Positions 17,501 to 25,670 of a stretch of DNA of 64,000 nt are shown here, in pieces. Each line of letters begins with the position of its first letter. The first letter of the stretch is position 1. Source of the DNA: Gammaproteobacteria bacterium. Lineage in GTDB: Bacteria > Pseudomonadota > Gammaproteobacteria > Xanthomonadales > Xanthomonadaceae. The stretch covers positions 1-64,000 of the forward strand of contig JANXUD010000092.1 in NCBI GenBank assembly GCA_025352045.1, written 5' to 3'. Both the position numbers and the translations under genes were made by a program. The notes beneath the pieces were generated by a model. It worked only from the letters and a program-made list of their open reading frames with translations, ran no database searches and was not told the origin of the DNA.

Positions 17501-17856
17501 AGTCCGCTCCCGACCAGGGCCACGCCCACCGTGACCAGGCCAATGCCCGCGACGCGCCAGCGCGTGAGGCGCTCGCGGAACAGGGCGCGACCGGCCAGCA
17601 CGATGACGACGATGTTGATCGCCCCGAGCAGAACGCCGCGACTCAAGGGCACGAGCGACACGAAGGCCGTCCACAGGACGAATTCCAGCGCGTAGCAGGC
17701 GATCCCGGCCCACAGCAACGGGCGCCGGAGCATGTGGCCCCAGCGCGCGAGGCCTTCGCCGGCACCCTGGTCGCCCGCGGCGGCCTTGAACGCCAGTTGC
17801 CCGGCCGTGGCCAGCAGGACGTTGGCGATCCAGAGCAGCAGCACCGGCAGTGGCAT
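17497..17856 (-). CDS. small 4-TM EamA/SMR-type transporter subunit 1
   Basis: 119 residues with four predicted helices (LPVLLLWIANVLLATAGQLAFK at the start). The block SLVPLSRGVLLGAINIVVIVLAGRALFRERLTRWRVAGIGLVTVGVALVG is characteristic of half-size DMT transporters. It lies seven bases after the esterase gene and overlaps subunit 2. ArnE/ArnF pairs flip undecaprenyl-phosphate-aminoarabinose; a comparable role for a lipid product is inferred from context only. Confidence 0.78.
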   Translation of the reverse strand: MPLPVLLLWIANVLLATAGQLAFKAAAGDQGAGEGLARWGHMLRRPLLWAGIACYALEFVLWTAFVSLVPLSRGVLLGAINIVVIVLAGRALFRERLTRWRVAGIGLVTVGVALVGSGL

Positions 17857-17863
17857 GGCGCGG

Positions 17864-18715
17864 TCAGCCAGCCAGCAGCGACAAGGGCACCGCGGCCGGG
17901 TCGTTGCTTTCGGCGATGGCCGAGAAAAACCGCGCCAGTCGCTCGATCAGCACGCGGCGCTCCCGGTCGATCGTGATCATGTGGTAGCTGTCTTCAAGCA
18001 ACAGCATCTCCACCGGCCCAGAGACGCCCGCTGCCACCAGGTGGGCGTTGCGGATGTCGGCGACGTCGTCCTGGACGGCGTGGGCGACCAGGCACGGTGC
18101 GTGCACCTGGGGCAGGCTGCGCCGCACCTGCCTCGAGAGCAGGTGCAGTTCGGCCAGCGAATGCCAGGGGTTGCCCGGCAGGCCGGCCGCCACGCTGTCG
18201 CCGCCGAGCATGGCCGAGGCAACGAATTGGCGGATCTGCTCGTCCCGCAGACCGAAAGGCGACTCCTCCATGAAGACACGCTGGCGCGCGATCCCGAGGG
18301 ACTTCAGCAAGGGGAGCATGAACGACAGGCGCGAGATCGCCGGCATGTTCCATCCGTCGTAGCGGAAGGTCGTGCCCAAGGCGCCCACGCTGCTGATCCA
18401 GCGGGGATTGCGCGCGGCCAGCAGCAGCGACAGCAACGCACCCATCGACAGGCCGGCCACATGAACGCGGTCCACCTCCGCGCGAAGGGCAAGCGCCGCC
18501 GCTTCGACGCTGGCGTACCAGTCCCGCCAACCGGTGGCCAGCAAGTCCTCCTGGTCGCCGCAATGCCCTGCCAGCTGCATGCCAGAGACGGTGAAACCGG
18601 CGCGGTGGAGGCCCTTGCCGAGCAGGAGCATTTCGTTGGGCGTGCCGGTGAGGCCATGGACCAGCAGGACGCCGTCGCGGCCGCCGTCGTAATGAAAATC
18701 AGCCTTGCGGATCAT
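17864..18715 (-). CDS. alpha/beta-hydrolase, carboxylesterase/monoacylglycerol-lipase type
   Basis: 283 residues. Oxyanion segment LLVHGLTGTPNEM, nucleophile S90 in AGLSMGALLS, acid in AVQDDVAD and histidine in EDSYHMITIDRE. The overall pattern is that of Est30-like carboxylesterases and S33-type lipases. There is no signal peptide, so it is cytoplasmic. In this operon it could release an acyl product from the ACP (thioesterase role) or trim an ester. It starts 106 bases after the HlyD-like gene, the only sizeable gap in the exporter part of the run. Confidence 0.85.
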   Translation of the reverse strand: MIRKADFHYDGGRDGVLLVHGLTGTPNEMLLLGKGLHRAGFTVSGMQLAGHCGDQEDLLATGWRDWYASVEAAALALRAEVDRVHVAGLSMGALLSLLLAARNPRWISSVGALGTTFRYDGWNMPAISRLSFMLPLLKSLGIARQRVFMEESPFGLRDEQIRQFVASAMLGGDSVAAGLPGNPWHSLAELHLLSRQVRRSLPQVHAPCLVAHAVQDDVADIRNAHLVAAGVSGPVEMLLLEDSYHMITIDRERRVLIERLARFFSAIAESNDPAAVPLSLLAG

Positions 18716-18821
18716 CGAATTGGTTGCGGGAGGTTGGGCGGGATTGCCGCGCCAGAGTGGCTCGGGCCGGTTTCAGCTGGCTTTCAACGCGCCATGGATC
18801 GGTGCACCGGCAGTCGCGCCA

Positions 18822-19730
18822 TCACTGCCGGGCCGGAAGAAAGCGCACGAGCACGCGTTGACCGACACGCAGCGGCGGATTGCCGTCCAGGACCAGCACG
18901 CATTCCACGCTCCGCTCGCCGATCCGGTCGTCCGCGCCATCGCGCAGGGTCGCCGGGCCGAACACCGATCCGATGCGCAGGACGTGGGCGCTTGCCGACG
19001 TCGTCCGGCCGTCATCGTCGGTGATTTGCGCCGGCATGCCCGCGTGGACGGCCGGAAGGAAGCTTTCGTTGAGTTCGGCCCGGATGATGCGGGGTGTCAG
19101 GGGCAACAGGACGAACAAGGTGCCCGATTGCGGTGACACGACCATGCCCTTCTGGGCGGCCACTTTCAGGACCTCGGCGTCCACCGGGGCACGCAGTGCC
19201 TGCTTGTCGAGCAGGTACTGCGCCTGTTCGGCTTCGGAGCGCGCGATGCCGGCCCCGGCGCGGGAACCCTCCAGTTCCGCGCCGAGCTGGGCCAGGGTGT
19301 CGCGGGCATCATCCGCGCTCTGGCCATCGCCCGCGCCGGCTGCCGCTGCCTGCGCCAGCCGCTGCGCCCGCGTCTTCGCGGTCGCCAGGCGCGACTCCAG
19401 CAAGCTGCGTTGCACGAGGCTTTGCCGCAACCTGGCCTGCGCCATGGCCAACTGGATGCGCGGCGCGGTGGAATCGGCGCTGGCGAGCACTTGTCCTTGC
19501 CTGACGCGCTCGCCTTCGCGTACCGCGACGTCGGACAAGACGCCGTCGACCGGCATGGCCAGGTCGAGGAGGCCGCCCTCGACGTCCACGCGGCCGCGTG
19601 CGACCGCGGCGTAGTGCGCGCCGGGCGCAGGCGTGCTTGCCGCGTCGGGGGACGGGCCGCGTGAGCAACCGGCGACGACGAGCACGGCAAGGGCCCGCAG
19701 GGTCATCCGCCGGAACGCGTTTCCACTCAT
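18822..19730 (-). CDS. HlyD-family periplasmic adaptor lipoprotein (DevB-like)
   Basis: 302 residues. A lipoprotein signal peptide with lipobox VVAGC near residue 22. Lipoyl-like half motif DLAMPVDGVLSDVAVREGERVRQGQVLA, a coiled-coil hairpin of about 100 residues (roughly 85-180), the matching half motif LRAPVDAEVLKVAAQKGMVVSPQSG, then the beta-barrel region ending in GQRVLVRFLP. It should bridge the inner-membrane ABC transporter and the outer-membrane factor. The start ATG overlaps the ATPase stop as ATGA. Confidence 0.88.
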   Translation of the reverse strand: MSGNAFRRMTLRALAVLVVAGCSRGPSPDAASTPAPGAHYAAVARGRVDVEGGLLDLAMPVDGVLSDVAVREGERVRQGQVLASADSTAPRIQLAMAQARLRQSLVQRSLLESRLATAKTRAQRLAQAAAAGAGDGQSADDARDTLAQLGAELEGSRAGAGIARSEAEQAQYLLDKQALRAPVDAEVLKVAAQKGMVVSPQSGTLFVLLPLTPRIIRAELNESFLPAVHAGMPAQITDDDGRTTSASAHVLRIGSVFGPATLRDGADDRIGERSVECVLVLDGNPPLRVGQRVLVRFLPARQ

Positions 19731-20485
19731 GGTGCTCGTGTCCCCTGGGCCGCGTTGGACGGCGTCGCCGCCGACCGATGATCGCTCAGGATACGACCAT
19801 CCTCCATCGTCAACACCCGGTCGGCATGGCCAATCAGCCGGGGGTCATGGCTGACGCACAGCACCATCGTGTTATGGCGCCTGGCGATGCCATGCAGGAT
19901 GTCGATGGTGACTTGGCCGTTGACCGCATCCAATGCGCTGGTGGGTTCATCGGCGAACAGCAGGACCGGGTCCTTGGCCAGGGCGCGCGCGATGGCGACC
20001 CGCTGCTTCTCGCCGCCGGACAACTCCGCTGGGCGCAGGCGCAACCTGGCTTCGCCCAGCCCGACCTCGTCCAGGGCGCGCGCCGCCCGGTGCCTGGCCG
20101 CCTGCGTGGACAAACCCATGTACTGGAGCGGCAGTTGGACCTGCTCGGACACGGTCAGCGCCGGGAACAGGTTGAAATCCTGGAACACGAAGCCCGTGTG
20201 GCGCAGCCGGAACGATTCCAGTGCGCGTACGCCCAGTTGCCCCAGTTCCTCGCCGAGGGCCAGCACGCGGCCCTGGTCGGGACGTTGCAGTCCGCTGAGC
20301 ACCGACAGCAGGGTGCTCTTGCCGCAGCCGGAAGGGCCCGAGATCAGCGTGAGTTCGCCGGCATCGACGACCAGGGAGATATCGTCGAGCACGGACGCCT
20401 GCGCGCTGCCGTTGGCGAAACGCTTGCTGATGTTTTCCGCAACCAGCGCGTGACCGGTGCTTGCCCTGGCTGCATGCTGGCTCAT
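19727..20485 (-). CDS. ABC transporter ATP-binding protein (DevA/MacB-ATPase type)
   Basis: 252 residues with all ATPase motifs: Walker A GPSGCGKST (50-58), Q-loop VFQDFNLFPALT, signature LSGGEKQR, Walker B VLLFADEP, D-loop SALD and switch His in VSHD. It belongs to the LolD/MacB/DevA class that works with FtsX-type permeases. Its start overlaps the permease stop (ATGA) and its stop overlaps the adaptor start (ATGA), so the three are translationally coupled. Confidence 0.93.
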   Translation of the reverse strand: MSQHAARASTGHALVAENISKRFANGSAQASVLDDISLVVDAGELTLISGPSGCGKSTLLSVLSGLQRPDQGRVLALGEELGQLGVRALESFRLRHTGFVFQDFNLFPALTVSEQVQLPLQYMGLSTQAARHRAARALDEVGLGEARLRLRPAELSGGEKQRVAIARALAKDPVLLFADEPTSALDAVNGQVTIDILHGIARRHNTMVLCVSHDPRLIGHADRVLTMEDGRILSDHRSAATPSNAAQGTRAP

Positions 20486-21618
20486 CGCAGCAGCACCCCG
20501 GGATCGGCACGGCGCAGGCCACCCAGGGCGGTCACGCCGGAAACGCCGGCCAGCGCCATCACCACCAGCACGCAAGCCACGGAGATCTGCAGGTTGAACA
20601 CGACCGGCACGTCTTCCAGCCGGGCCAACGCGATCAAGCCGGCGCCCAGGCCGATGGCTGCCAGTACGCCGATGATGCCCACCCAGAACGCCTGTTCCAG
20701 GACGACCCAGCGCAGCGCGCGCATCCCCACGCCGAGTGCGTTGAGCGTGGCGTATTCGCGCACCGAGCCGACCACGGCCGCGACGAGGGTCTGGCTGCTG
20801 ATCACGGCCCCGACCAGGAACACGATGCCGGCCAGGAACAGCACGCCGGCACCCGCGCCGGTGTCGAACAGCCAGAACAGGATCGTGCGCCTTGCAAAGC
20901 TGTCCGCCGTCCACGCGCGGTAGCGACCGAAGCCGGCGTGCCCGTCCAGTCGCCGGGCCACGGTGTCTGCCTGCCCGCCATCGGCGAGCCTGGCCACGAA
21001 GTAGGTCGGCCAATCCGGATGGAGGGCGTCGGCATCCAGCCGGCGCACGGTCTCCAGCGAAGCCACCACGTTCACGCCGCCGAGGGCACGTAATCCGCTG
21101 GCCACCCCGACCACCTGCACCCGGTGCCCGTTGAGGAACGCGCGACCACCGACGCGGACGCCGAGCTTGCCGAGTTCGGCGCGATCCACCACCACCGCAT
21201 CGGGCATCGCCAGCTCGGCGCGCAGTTCGCGCGGCAGCACCCTGGAGAACATGAGCCCGTCCGCGCGCGTGTCGATGCCCGAGAGGTAGACCGAGACGCC
21301 GCCGCTTGCGTTGTCGGCATCGTGCCAGTCGCCATCGCGCCACAGGAACGGTTCGAAGCTGGTCACCTCCGGATCCATCTGCAGGAGCGCGGACAGGTTC
21401 GCATCGATCGCCCGACCCTGGTCCACGCTCTGGGTGCCCGGATAGCCGACCCACAGGTCCGCGTCCGACCCGGTGACGTAGACACTGGCGCTACCGAAGA
21501 TGCCAAGCACCAATGCGGCCTGCATCAGCAGCAGCAAGCTGGCGAACGCGATCGCCAACACCGCCGGCATGAAGCTCCGCCAGCCGTGGACCAGCGACTT
21601 CCGCGCAAGGGAAACCAT
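20482..21618 (-). CDS. FtsX-type ABC permease, DevC-like
   Basis: 378 residues. An N-terminal helix (residues about 15-40) is followed by a periplasmic domain of roughly 220 residues. Then come three C-terminal helices with the FtsX pattern (SQTLVAAVVGSVREYATLNALGVGMRAL and a final pair). The periplasmic part begins SASVYVTGSDADLWVGYPGTQSVDQG, resembling the DevC branch rather than MacB. DevBCA with a TolC-type protein exports heterocyst glycolipids in cyanobacteria, so a lipid cargo is plausible. The ATG at 21618 overlaps the outer-membrane factor stop as TGATG. Confidence 0.85.
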   Translation of the reverse strand: MVSLARKSLVHGWRSFMPAVLAIAFASLLLLMQAALVLGIFGSASVYVTGSDADLWVGYPGTQSVDQGRAIDANLSALLQMDPEVTSFEPFLWRDGDWHDADNASGGVSVYLSGIDTRADGLMFSRVLPRELRAELAMPDAVVVDRAELGKLGVRVGGRAFLNGHRVQVVGVASGLRALGGVNVVASLETVRRLDADALHPDWPTYFVARLADGGQADTVARRLDGHAGFGRYRAWTADSFARRTILFWLFDTGAGAGVLFLAGIVFLVGAVISSQTLVAAVVGSVREYATLNALGVGMRALRWVVLEQAFWVGIIGVLAAIGLGAGLIALARLEDVPVVFNLQISVACVLVVMALAGVSGVTALGGLRRADPGVLLR

Positions 21619-23090
21619 CAATGCGGCTCGCTGCGTGCAGCGGCGGCCGGGCCTGCAGGGCCGGGTTCGGGCGCGCCGCCCAGTGCCTTGTAGAGCGCCA
21701 CGTACGCCAGGTCGTGCGCACTGCGTGCGTCGGCCAGCACCACCGCCGCCTGGTCGCGCTCGGCCTCGCTGGCGATGCGGTCAATGTCGCTGGCCAGCCC
21801 GAGTTGGCGCCGCTTCGAGATCCTGCCGGCGCCGTCCGCGAGGGAGTGCCAGGCCTGCAGCCCGTCCAGTTCCGACTGGCGTTGCTGTTCGACGGCAGCG
21901 AGGGCCGTCTCCGCGTCCGCCACGGCGTTCAGCACGGTCTGGCGGTACGCCAGCGCAGCGGCCCGCAGTTCATCGCCCTTGGATGTGAACTTCGCGCGGC
22001 GCATGCCCCAATCGAACAACGGGATGTCGATGACGGGTCCGATGGCCCCGATCGCCTCGTCGGCCTTCGTCTCGCGGTTGGAGGTGATGTTGGTCGCCCA
22101 GTGGAGCGATCCCCCCAAGCCGATGCTCGGGTAGAGATCCGCGCGCGCCAGCGCCAATTCGCCGCTGGCGCGCAGCAGGTCGGCTTCGCTGCGTGCGATG
22201 TCCGGTCGCGTGCGGAGCAGGTCCGCCGGCGCCTGCCGCAGTTGCCAGTCGCCCAGTTGCGGAAGCGGCCCGGGTTGCAGCCACGCCGGGTCGGGCTCGG
22301 TACGGCCGAGCAGGGCGGCGAGGCCTTGGGCAGCCGCGACGATGTCCTGCTGCGCCGAAGCGAGTGCGACGTGCGACTGCGCGGCCACGGCCTGCGCCTG
22401 TGCCAGCTGCTGGGGCGGGGCCAGCGACAGGGAAACCCGGACCCCGACGAGGTCGGACTGCTGCCGCCTCGCTTGCCAGATCCGTGTCAGCAATTGCTCG
22501 CGTGTCTGGGCCCCGCGCAAGTCGATCCAGTCACGGACCAGCTCGGCGACCAGGGACAGGCGCGCGTCGCGCACGTCGGCCGCGGCCCGGCCCAGTCCGC
22601 CCTGCGCCACCTTGCGGGCTCCGCGACCGCGACCAAACCAGTCCAGCTCCCAGCTCGCATCGAAGCCGGCGACGAAAAAGGACGCGCTGGCATCCGGGTC
22701 GATCGCATCGAACGTCCTGGCGTGCAGTTCGGGACGGAACCCGGCATTGACGTGGCGCTGCAGGGTCCGCGCCGCATCCAGCCGCGCAACGGCGGCCCGC
22801 AGGTCGAGATTGGCATCGAGCGCCTGCTCGATGAGGGCATCCAGTCGCGCATCGCCAAACACCTGCCACCACCCACGCAGGTCCGGGGCCGCCGCCGGGG
22901 GGGGAGGCGCATTCCTCCAGGTGGCAGGCAGGGGCAAGGGGCCGTCGGGCTTGGGCAATGGGGCGCACGCGGCCAGGCTCCCGGCAAGCAGCAGCGACAG
23001 CCAGCGCCAGCGGGGCGGCTGCGAACCCGGCGACGACAGGGGCGCAGCGGCATGCCGGCCTGCTGGCCGCGTGAGGTATCGAACGCGCAT
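21618..23090 (-). CDS. NodT-family outer-membrane efflux lipoprotein
   Basis: 490 residues. A long Arg-rich start precedes a lipobox (AGSLAAC, Cys near residue 42). It contains two OEP (TolC-like) repeats. Typical features are WWQVFGDARLDALIEQALDANLDLRAAVARLDAAR, the strand SWELDWFGRGRGARK, DLLRTRPDIARSEADLLRASGELALARADLYPSIGLGG and the closing helix. It forms the outer-membrane channel for the adjacent ABC exporter. The start ATG overlaps the kinase stop (TGATG). Confidence 0.9.
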   Translation of the reverse strand: MRVRYLTRPAGRHAAAPLSSPGSQPPRWRWLSLLLAGSLAACAPLPKPDGPLPLPATWRNAPPPPAAAPDLRGWWQVFGDARLDALIEQALDANLDLRAAVARLDAARTLQRHVNAGFRPELHARTFDAIDPDASASFFVAGFDASWELDWFGRGRGARKVAQGGLGRAAADVRDARLSLVAELVRDWIDLRGAQTREQLLTRIWQARRQQSDLVGVRVSLSLAPPQQLAQAQAVAAQSHVALASAQQDIVAAAQGLAALLGRTEPDPAWLQPGPLPQLGDWQLRQAPADLLRTRPDIARSEADLLRASGELALARADLYPSIGLGGSLHWATNITSNRETKADEAIGAIGPVIDIPLFDWGMRRAKFTSKGDELRAAALAYRQTVLNAVADAETALAAVEQQRQSELDGLQAWHSLADGAGRISKRRQLGLASDIDRIASEAERDQAAVVLADARSAHDLAYVALYKALGGAPEPGPAGPAAAARSEPH

Positions 23091-24520
23091 CAGGGCGGAT
23101 CGTAGCGCGGGAAACGGATCTCGACCCGGAGGCCGCCCAGGCCGGACGCGCCGAACGCCGCGAGCGCGCCATGCCGCCTGGCGATGCGCCGGACAATGGC
23201 CAGCCCCAGCCCGGTTCCGCCTGCGACGGCTTGCGGGGTACGGAAGAATCGTTCACCCAGCCGATCCAGCAGCGGCGATGGAACACCAGGGCCATCGTCA
23301 TCGACACGCAGGCAGGCTTCGCCACTGGCCGTCGATCCCAAGGCGACGGTGACGGTGCCGCCGCGCCCGGCGTAGACGATGGCGTTGTCGACCAGGTTGT
23401 CGAGCAGTTCGCGCAGGGAATTGGGGTCGCCGGAAATCCACAGGGGTCCGCCTGTGCCATCGAACCCCAGGTCGACGCCGTCGTTGAGGGCCCGCTGGAC
23501 ATGCTGGCCCAGGATCCCGGGAACCAGGCTGGCCAGGTCCACCGCCACCATCGCCCGGGCATCGCCGAGCGGCGCTTCGGCCAGGGTCAGGGCCAGCAAT
23601 TGCGACGAGGTCCTGGCGACGCGGCCGGCCAGCTCCTGGACGAAGGCCAGGGACGCGTCGCGTTCTTCCACCCGCGATGCATTGGCTGCGCGCTCGGCAT
23701 GCAGGGACAGGCCGGCCAGGGGCGTGCGCAGCTGGTGGGCGGCATCGGCGATGAATCGTTCGTGTAGCTGGACCAGGCTGCGCAGGCGGGCGAACAGGCC
23801 GTCGATGGTCCGCGTCAGCGGCAGGATCTCGACCGGGACGTCGGCATCGGTGATCGGTTCGAGCTCGCGGTCGCGTGCGGCGAGGCGTTGGGTCAGCGGG
23901 TCGAGTATCCGCAGGCCAAACCTGACGCCATGCCAGACCAGGGCCAGCAGCACCGCGATCAGGAACAGCTGGATCGGAACGATCAGCAGCAGGATCTCGC
24001 GTGCGCTGGCCTGCCTGTCGTGCAACGTCTCGGCCACCGTGACCGTGAGGGTATCGGAGGCTTCCCCGGGCGATGGCAGCGTCGCGGAAATCGCGCGCAC
24101 CGGCACGTTGCCGACCTGCGCGTCGTACAACACCGCACTGCCGCGGATCAGCACGTTCGACCTGCGCGAAATGAGCTGGGTGCTGCCGCTGACACGACCG
24201 TGGCGCCGGCTCTCGACGGCAAAATAATTGCGTCCGGCGGTGTCGTACTCGATCAGGAACTTCACCTGCCCCGGCAGGCTGCCCGTGGAGTGCGTGTCCT
24301 GGAGCATCTTCGCGACACTGCGCACGTCTTCTTCCAGGTCACGGTCGTGGACGTGGTTGGAGTAGGCCAGCGCCGCGGCGTAGGCGATCACCGCCGCAAA
24401 AACGACGGCCGCAAGCATCGAAATCAACAGGAACGCGAGCAGGCGGTGCCGGAGGCTGGGCTGCCCCGCCGACCTGCCGCCTGGTGCCTGGGACGATGGC
24501 ATCGGGATGGCCAGGGTCAC
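23090..24520 (-). CDS. sensor histidine kinase (QseC/TctE-like)
   Basis: 476 residues. Two transmembrane helices (about 27-52 and 170-195) flank a periplasmic sensor of some 120 residues. Then come a HAMP-like linker, the dimerisation/phosphoacceptor motif ERFIADAAHQLRTPLAGL, and the ATPase with N-box ELLDNLVDNAIVYA, G1 DDDGPGVP and G2 GGTGLGLAIV. The start is a GTG (24520-24518) overlapping the regulator stop as GTGA. It lies upstream of the exporter genes in the same run, so it probably senses a signal that calls for the product or its export. Confidence 0.92.
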   Translation of the reverse strand: MTLAIPMPSSQAPGGRSAGQPSLRHRLLAFLLISMLAAVVFAAVIAYAAALAYSNHVHDRDLEEDVRSVAKMLQDTHSTGSLPGQVKFLIEYDTAGRNYFAVESRRHGRVSGSTQLISRRSNVLIRGSAVLYDAQVGNVPVRAISATLPSPGEASDTLTVTVAETLHDRQASAREILLLIVPIQLFLIAVLLALVWHGVRFGLRILDPLTQRLAARDRELEPITDADVPVEILPLTRTIDGLFARLRSLVQLHERFIADAAHQLRTPLAGLSLHAERAANASRVEERDASLAFVQELAGRVARTSSQLLALTLAEAPLGDARAMVAVDLASLVPGILGQHVQRALNDGVDLGFDGTGGPLWISGDPNSLRELLDNLVDNAIVYAGRGGTVTVALGSTASGEACLRVDDDGPGVPSPLLDRLGERFFRTPQAVAGGTGLGLAIVRRIARRHGALAAFGASGLGGLRVEIRFPRYDPP

Positions 24521-25203
24521 GCCACGCGATCGTGGCTGCCTGATTCCTCCAGGATGTACCCGAGCCCGCGGATGGTGCGGATTTGCACGCCGGTGCCGTC
24601 CAGTTTCCTGCGCAGGCGATGCACCGCGATGTCCAGTCCGTTGTCGGTCAGTTCCTGTTCCCAGTTGCACAGCGCCTCGGTCAGTTGCGAACGACTGACC
24701 AGGCGATCGGTGCGCGTCAACAGCGCCTCGAGCAAGGTCGACTCGCGAGCCGTCAGTTCCAGGGGCGATTCGCCGACCCAGGTGCGGCGGCCGACGATGT
24801 CGAAGCGCAGCCTGCCCATGGAGATTACGGGCACGCCCTTGTTGGCACGGCGCCTGAGCAAGGCGCGGATCCGGGCGGAAAATTCCGCCAGCACGAAGGG
24901 TTTGGCAAGGAAATCATCCGCCCCCAGGTCGAGCAGTTTCACCCGATCACTGATGGTGTCGCGGGCAGTCACCACCAGCACGGCGACCCCGTTTCCGCGG
25001 GCACGGGCCCGGCGCACGACATCCACGCCATCGAGGTTGGGCAGGCCCAGGTCGAGGACGAGGACGTCGTACTCGTCGCTGTGCAAAGCCTGGTCCGCGG
25101 CGAAACCGTCCCTCACGCGGTCAACCACGTAGCCCTCGTCGGTCAGGGACTGGGCCAGGCCCGCGGCAATCGCCGTGTCGTCTTCCGCAACCAGGATCCG
25201 CAC
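24517..25203 (-). CDS. OmpR-family response regulator
   Basis: 228 residues. The receiver domain has the acidic pair D9/D10, phosphoacceptor D51 (VLVLDLGLPNLDG), Thr in VVTARD and Lys in LAKPF. The C-terminal winged helix has the OmpR pattern (ESPLELTARESTLLEALLTR, LDIAVHRLRRKLDG, IRTIRGLGYILEE). It is the first gene of the eleven-gene run. The 177 bases between it and the tRNA gene must hold the promoter and probably its own binding sites; no clear direct repeat was found by eye. Confidence 0.94.
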   Translation of the reverse strand: MRILVAEDDTAIAAGLAQSLTDEGYVVDRVRDGFAADQALHSDEYDVLVLDLGLPNLDGVDVVRRARARGNGVAVLVVTARDTISDRVKLLDLGADDFLAKPFVLAEFSARIRALLRRRANKGVPVISMGRLRFDIVGRRTWVGESPLELTARESTLLEALLTRTDRLVSRSQLTEALCNWEQELTDNGLDIAVHRLRRKLDGTGVQIRTIRGLGYILEESGSHDRVA

Positions 25204-25380
25204 AAACCCTCCGGAAATCAGCGGCCTGCTGAACGGCCAACCGTATAGTGCCAGTTGTCATCGCCAGGCGTGGGAGCAAGCCGTTCCGGCGAGGCGGGTC
25301 CCGATCGGCCCGCCAACGGCCGGCCCGCGCCGACCGGGGCGCGTGGCCCCGGCGCGGCCCACGTGCGAGAATGGCCACAG

Positions 25381-25457
25381 GCGCCCGTAGCTCAGCTGGA
25401 TAGAGTATTGCCCTCCGAAGGCAAGGGTCACAGGTTCGAATCCTGTCGGGCGCGCCA
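25381..25457 (+). tRNA. tRNA-Arg (anticodon CCG)
   Basis: A 77-base cloverleaf. The acceptor stem is GCGCCCG/CGGGCGC, the D-arm is GCTCAGCTGGATAGAGT, and the anticodon stem TTGCC/GGCAA closes loop CTCCGAA with CCG at positions 34-36. The T-arm has GGTTCGAATCC. Discriminator G and CCA are encoded. It reads CGG codons, which are common in this GC-rich genome. It is divergent from the response regulator and stands alone. Confidence 0.97.
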
Positions 25458-25485
25458 TTGGTGGCACTGCGGTCCTGCGCGGAGG

Positions 25486-25599
25486 TCAGTCGCTGACTTC
25501 CCTTGCGTGGCGACCGGCGAGAAGCACCACGCGTTCGCCGTCCTGGCGGTACGGCGCGACATACCCGTCGGAAACGAGCTTGAGGCTGGTGGTCGTCAC
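25486..25599 (-). pseudogene. possible C-terminal remnant of a ParE/RelE-type toxin gene
   Basis: A 37-codon frame from GTG at 25599 whose translation includes DGYVAPYRQDGERVVLLAGRHAREV. The pattern of an aromatic strand, an acidic turn, a hydrophobic strand and H-A-R-E is that seen at the C-terminus of ParE/RelE-family toxins. The N-terminal two thirds of such a protein is missing, and no antitoxin gene is adjacent. It lies 28 bases past the tRNA 3' end. This rests on a short pattern and may be coincidence. Confidence 0.3.
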
Positions 25600-25670
25600 G
25601 GAGTGCTCCAACGTGGCGCTGGGTCCTGCTTGATCATGCCGGCGCCCGATGGTGGATTGCTGCCGGCCGC

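Noticed and set aside
20482-21618. MacB macrolide-exporter assignment for the permease
   Set aside because: MacB carries its ATPase in the same chain; here the ATPase is separate and the periplasmic domain looks DevC-like.
25459-25482. TGGCACTGCGGTCCTGCG after the tRNA as a sigma-54 promoter
   Set aside because: Spacing between GG and GC is two bases too long.
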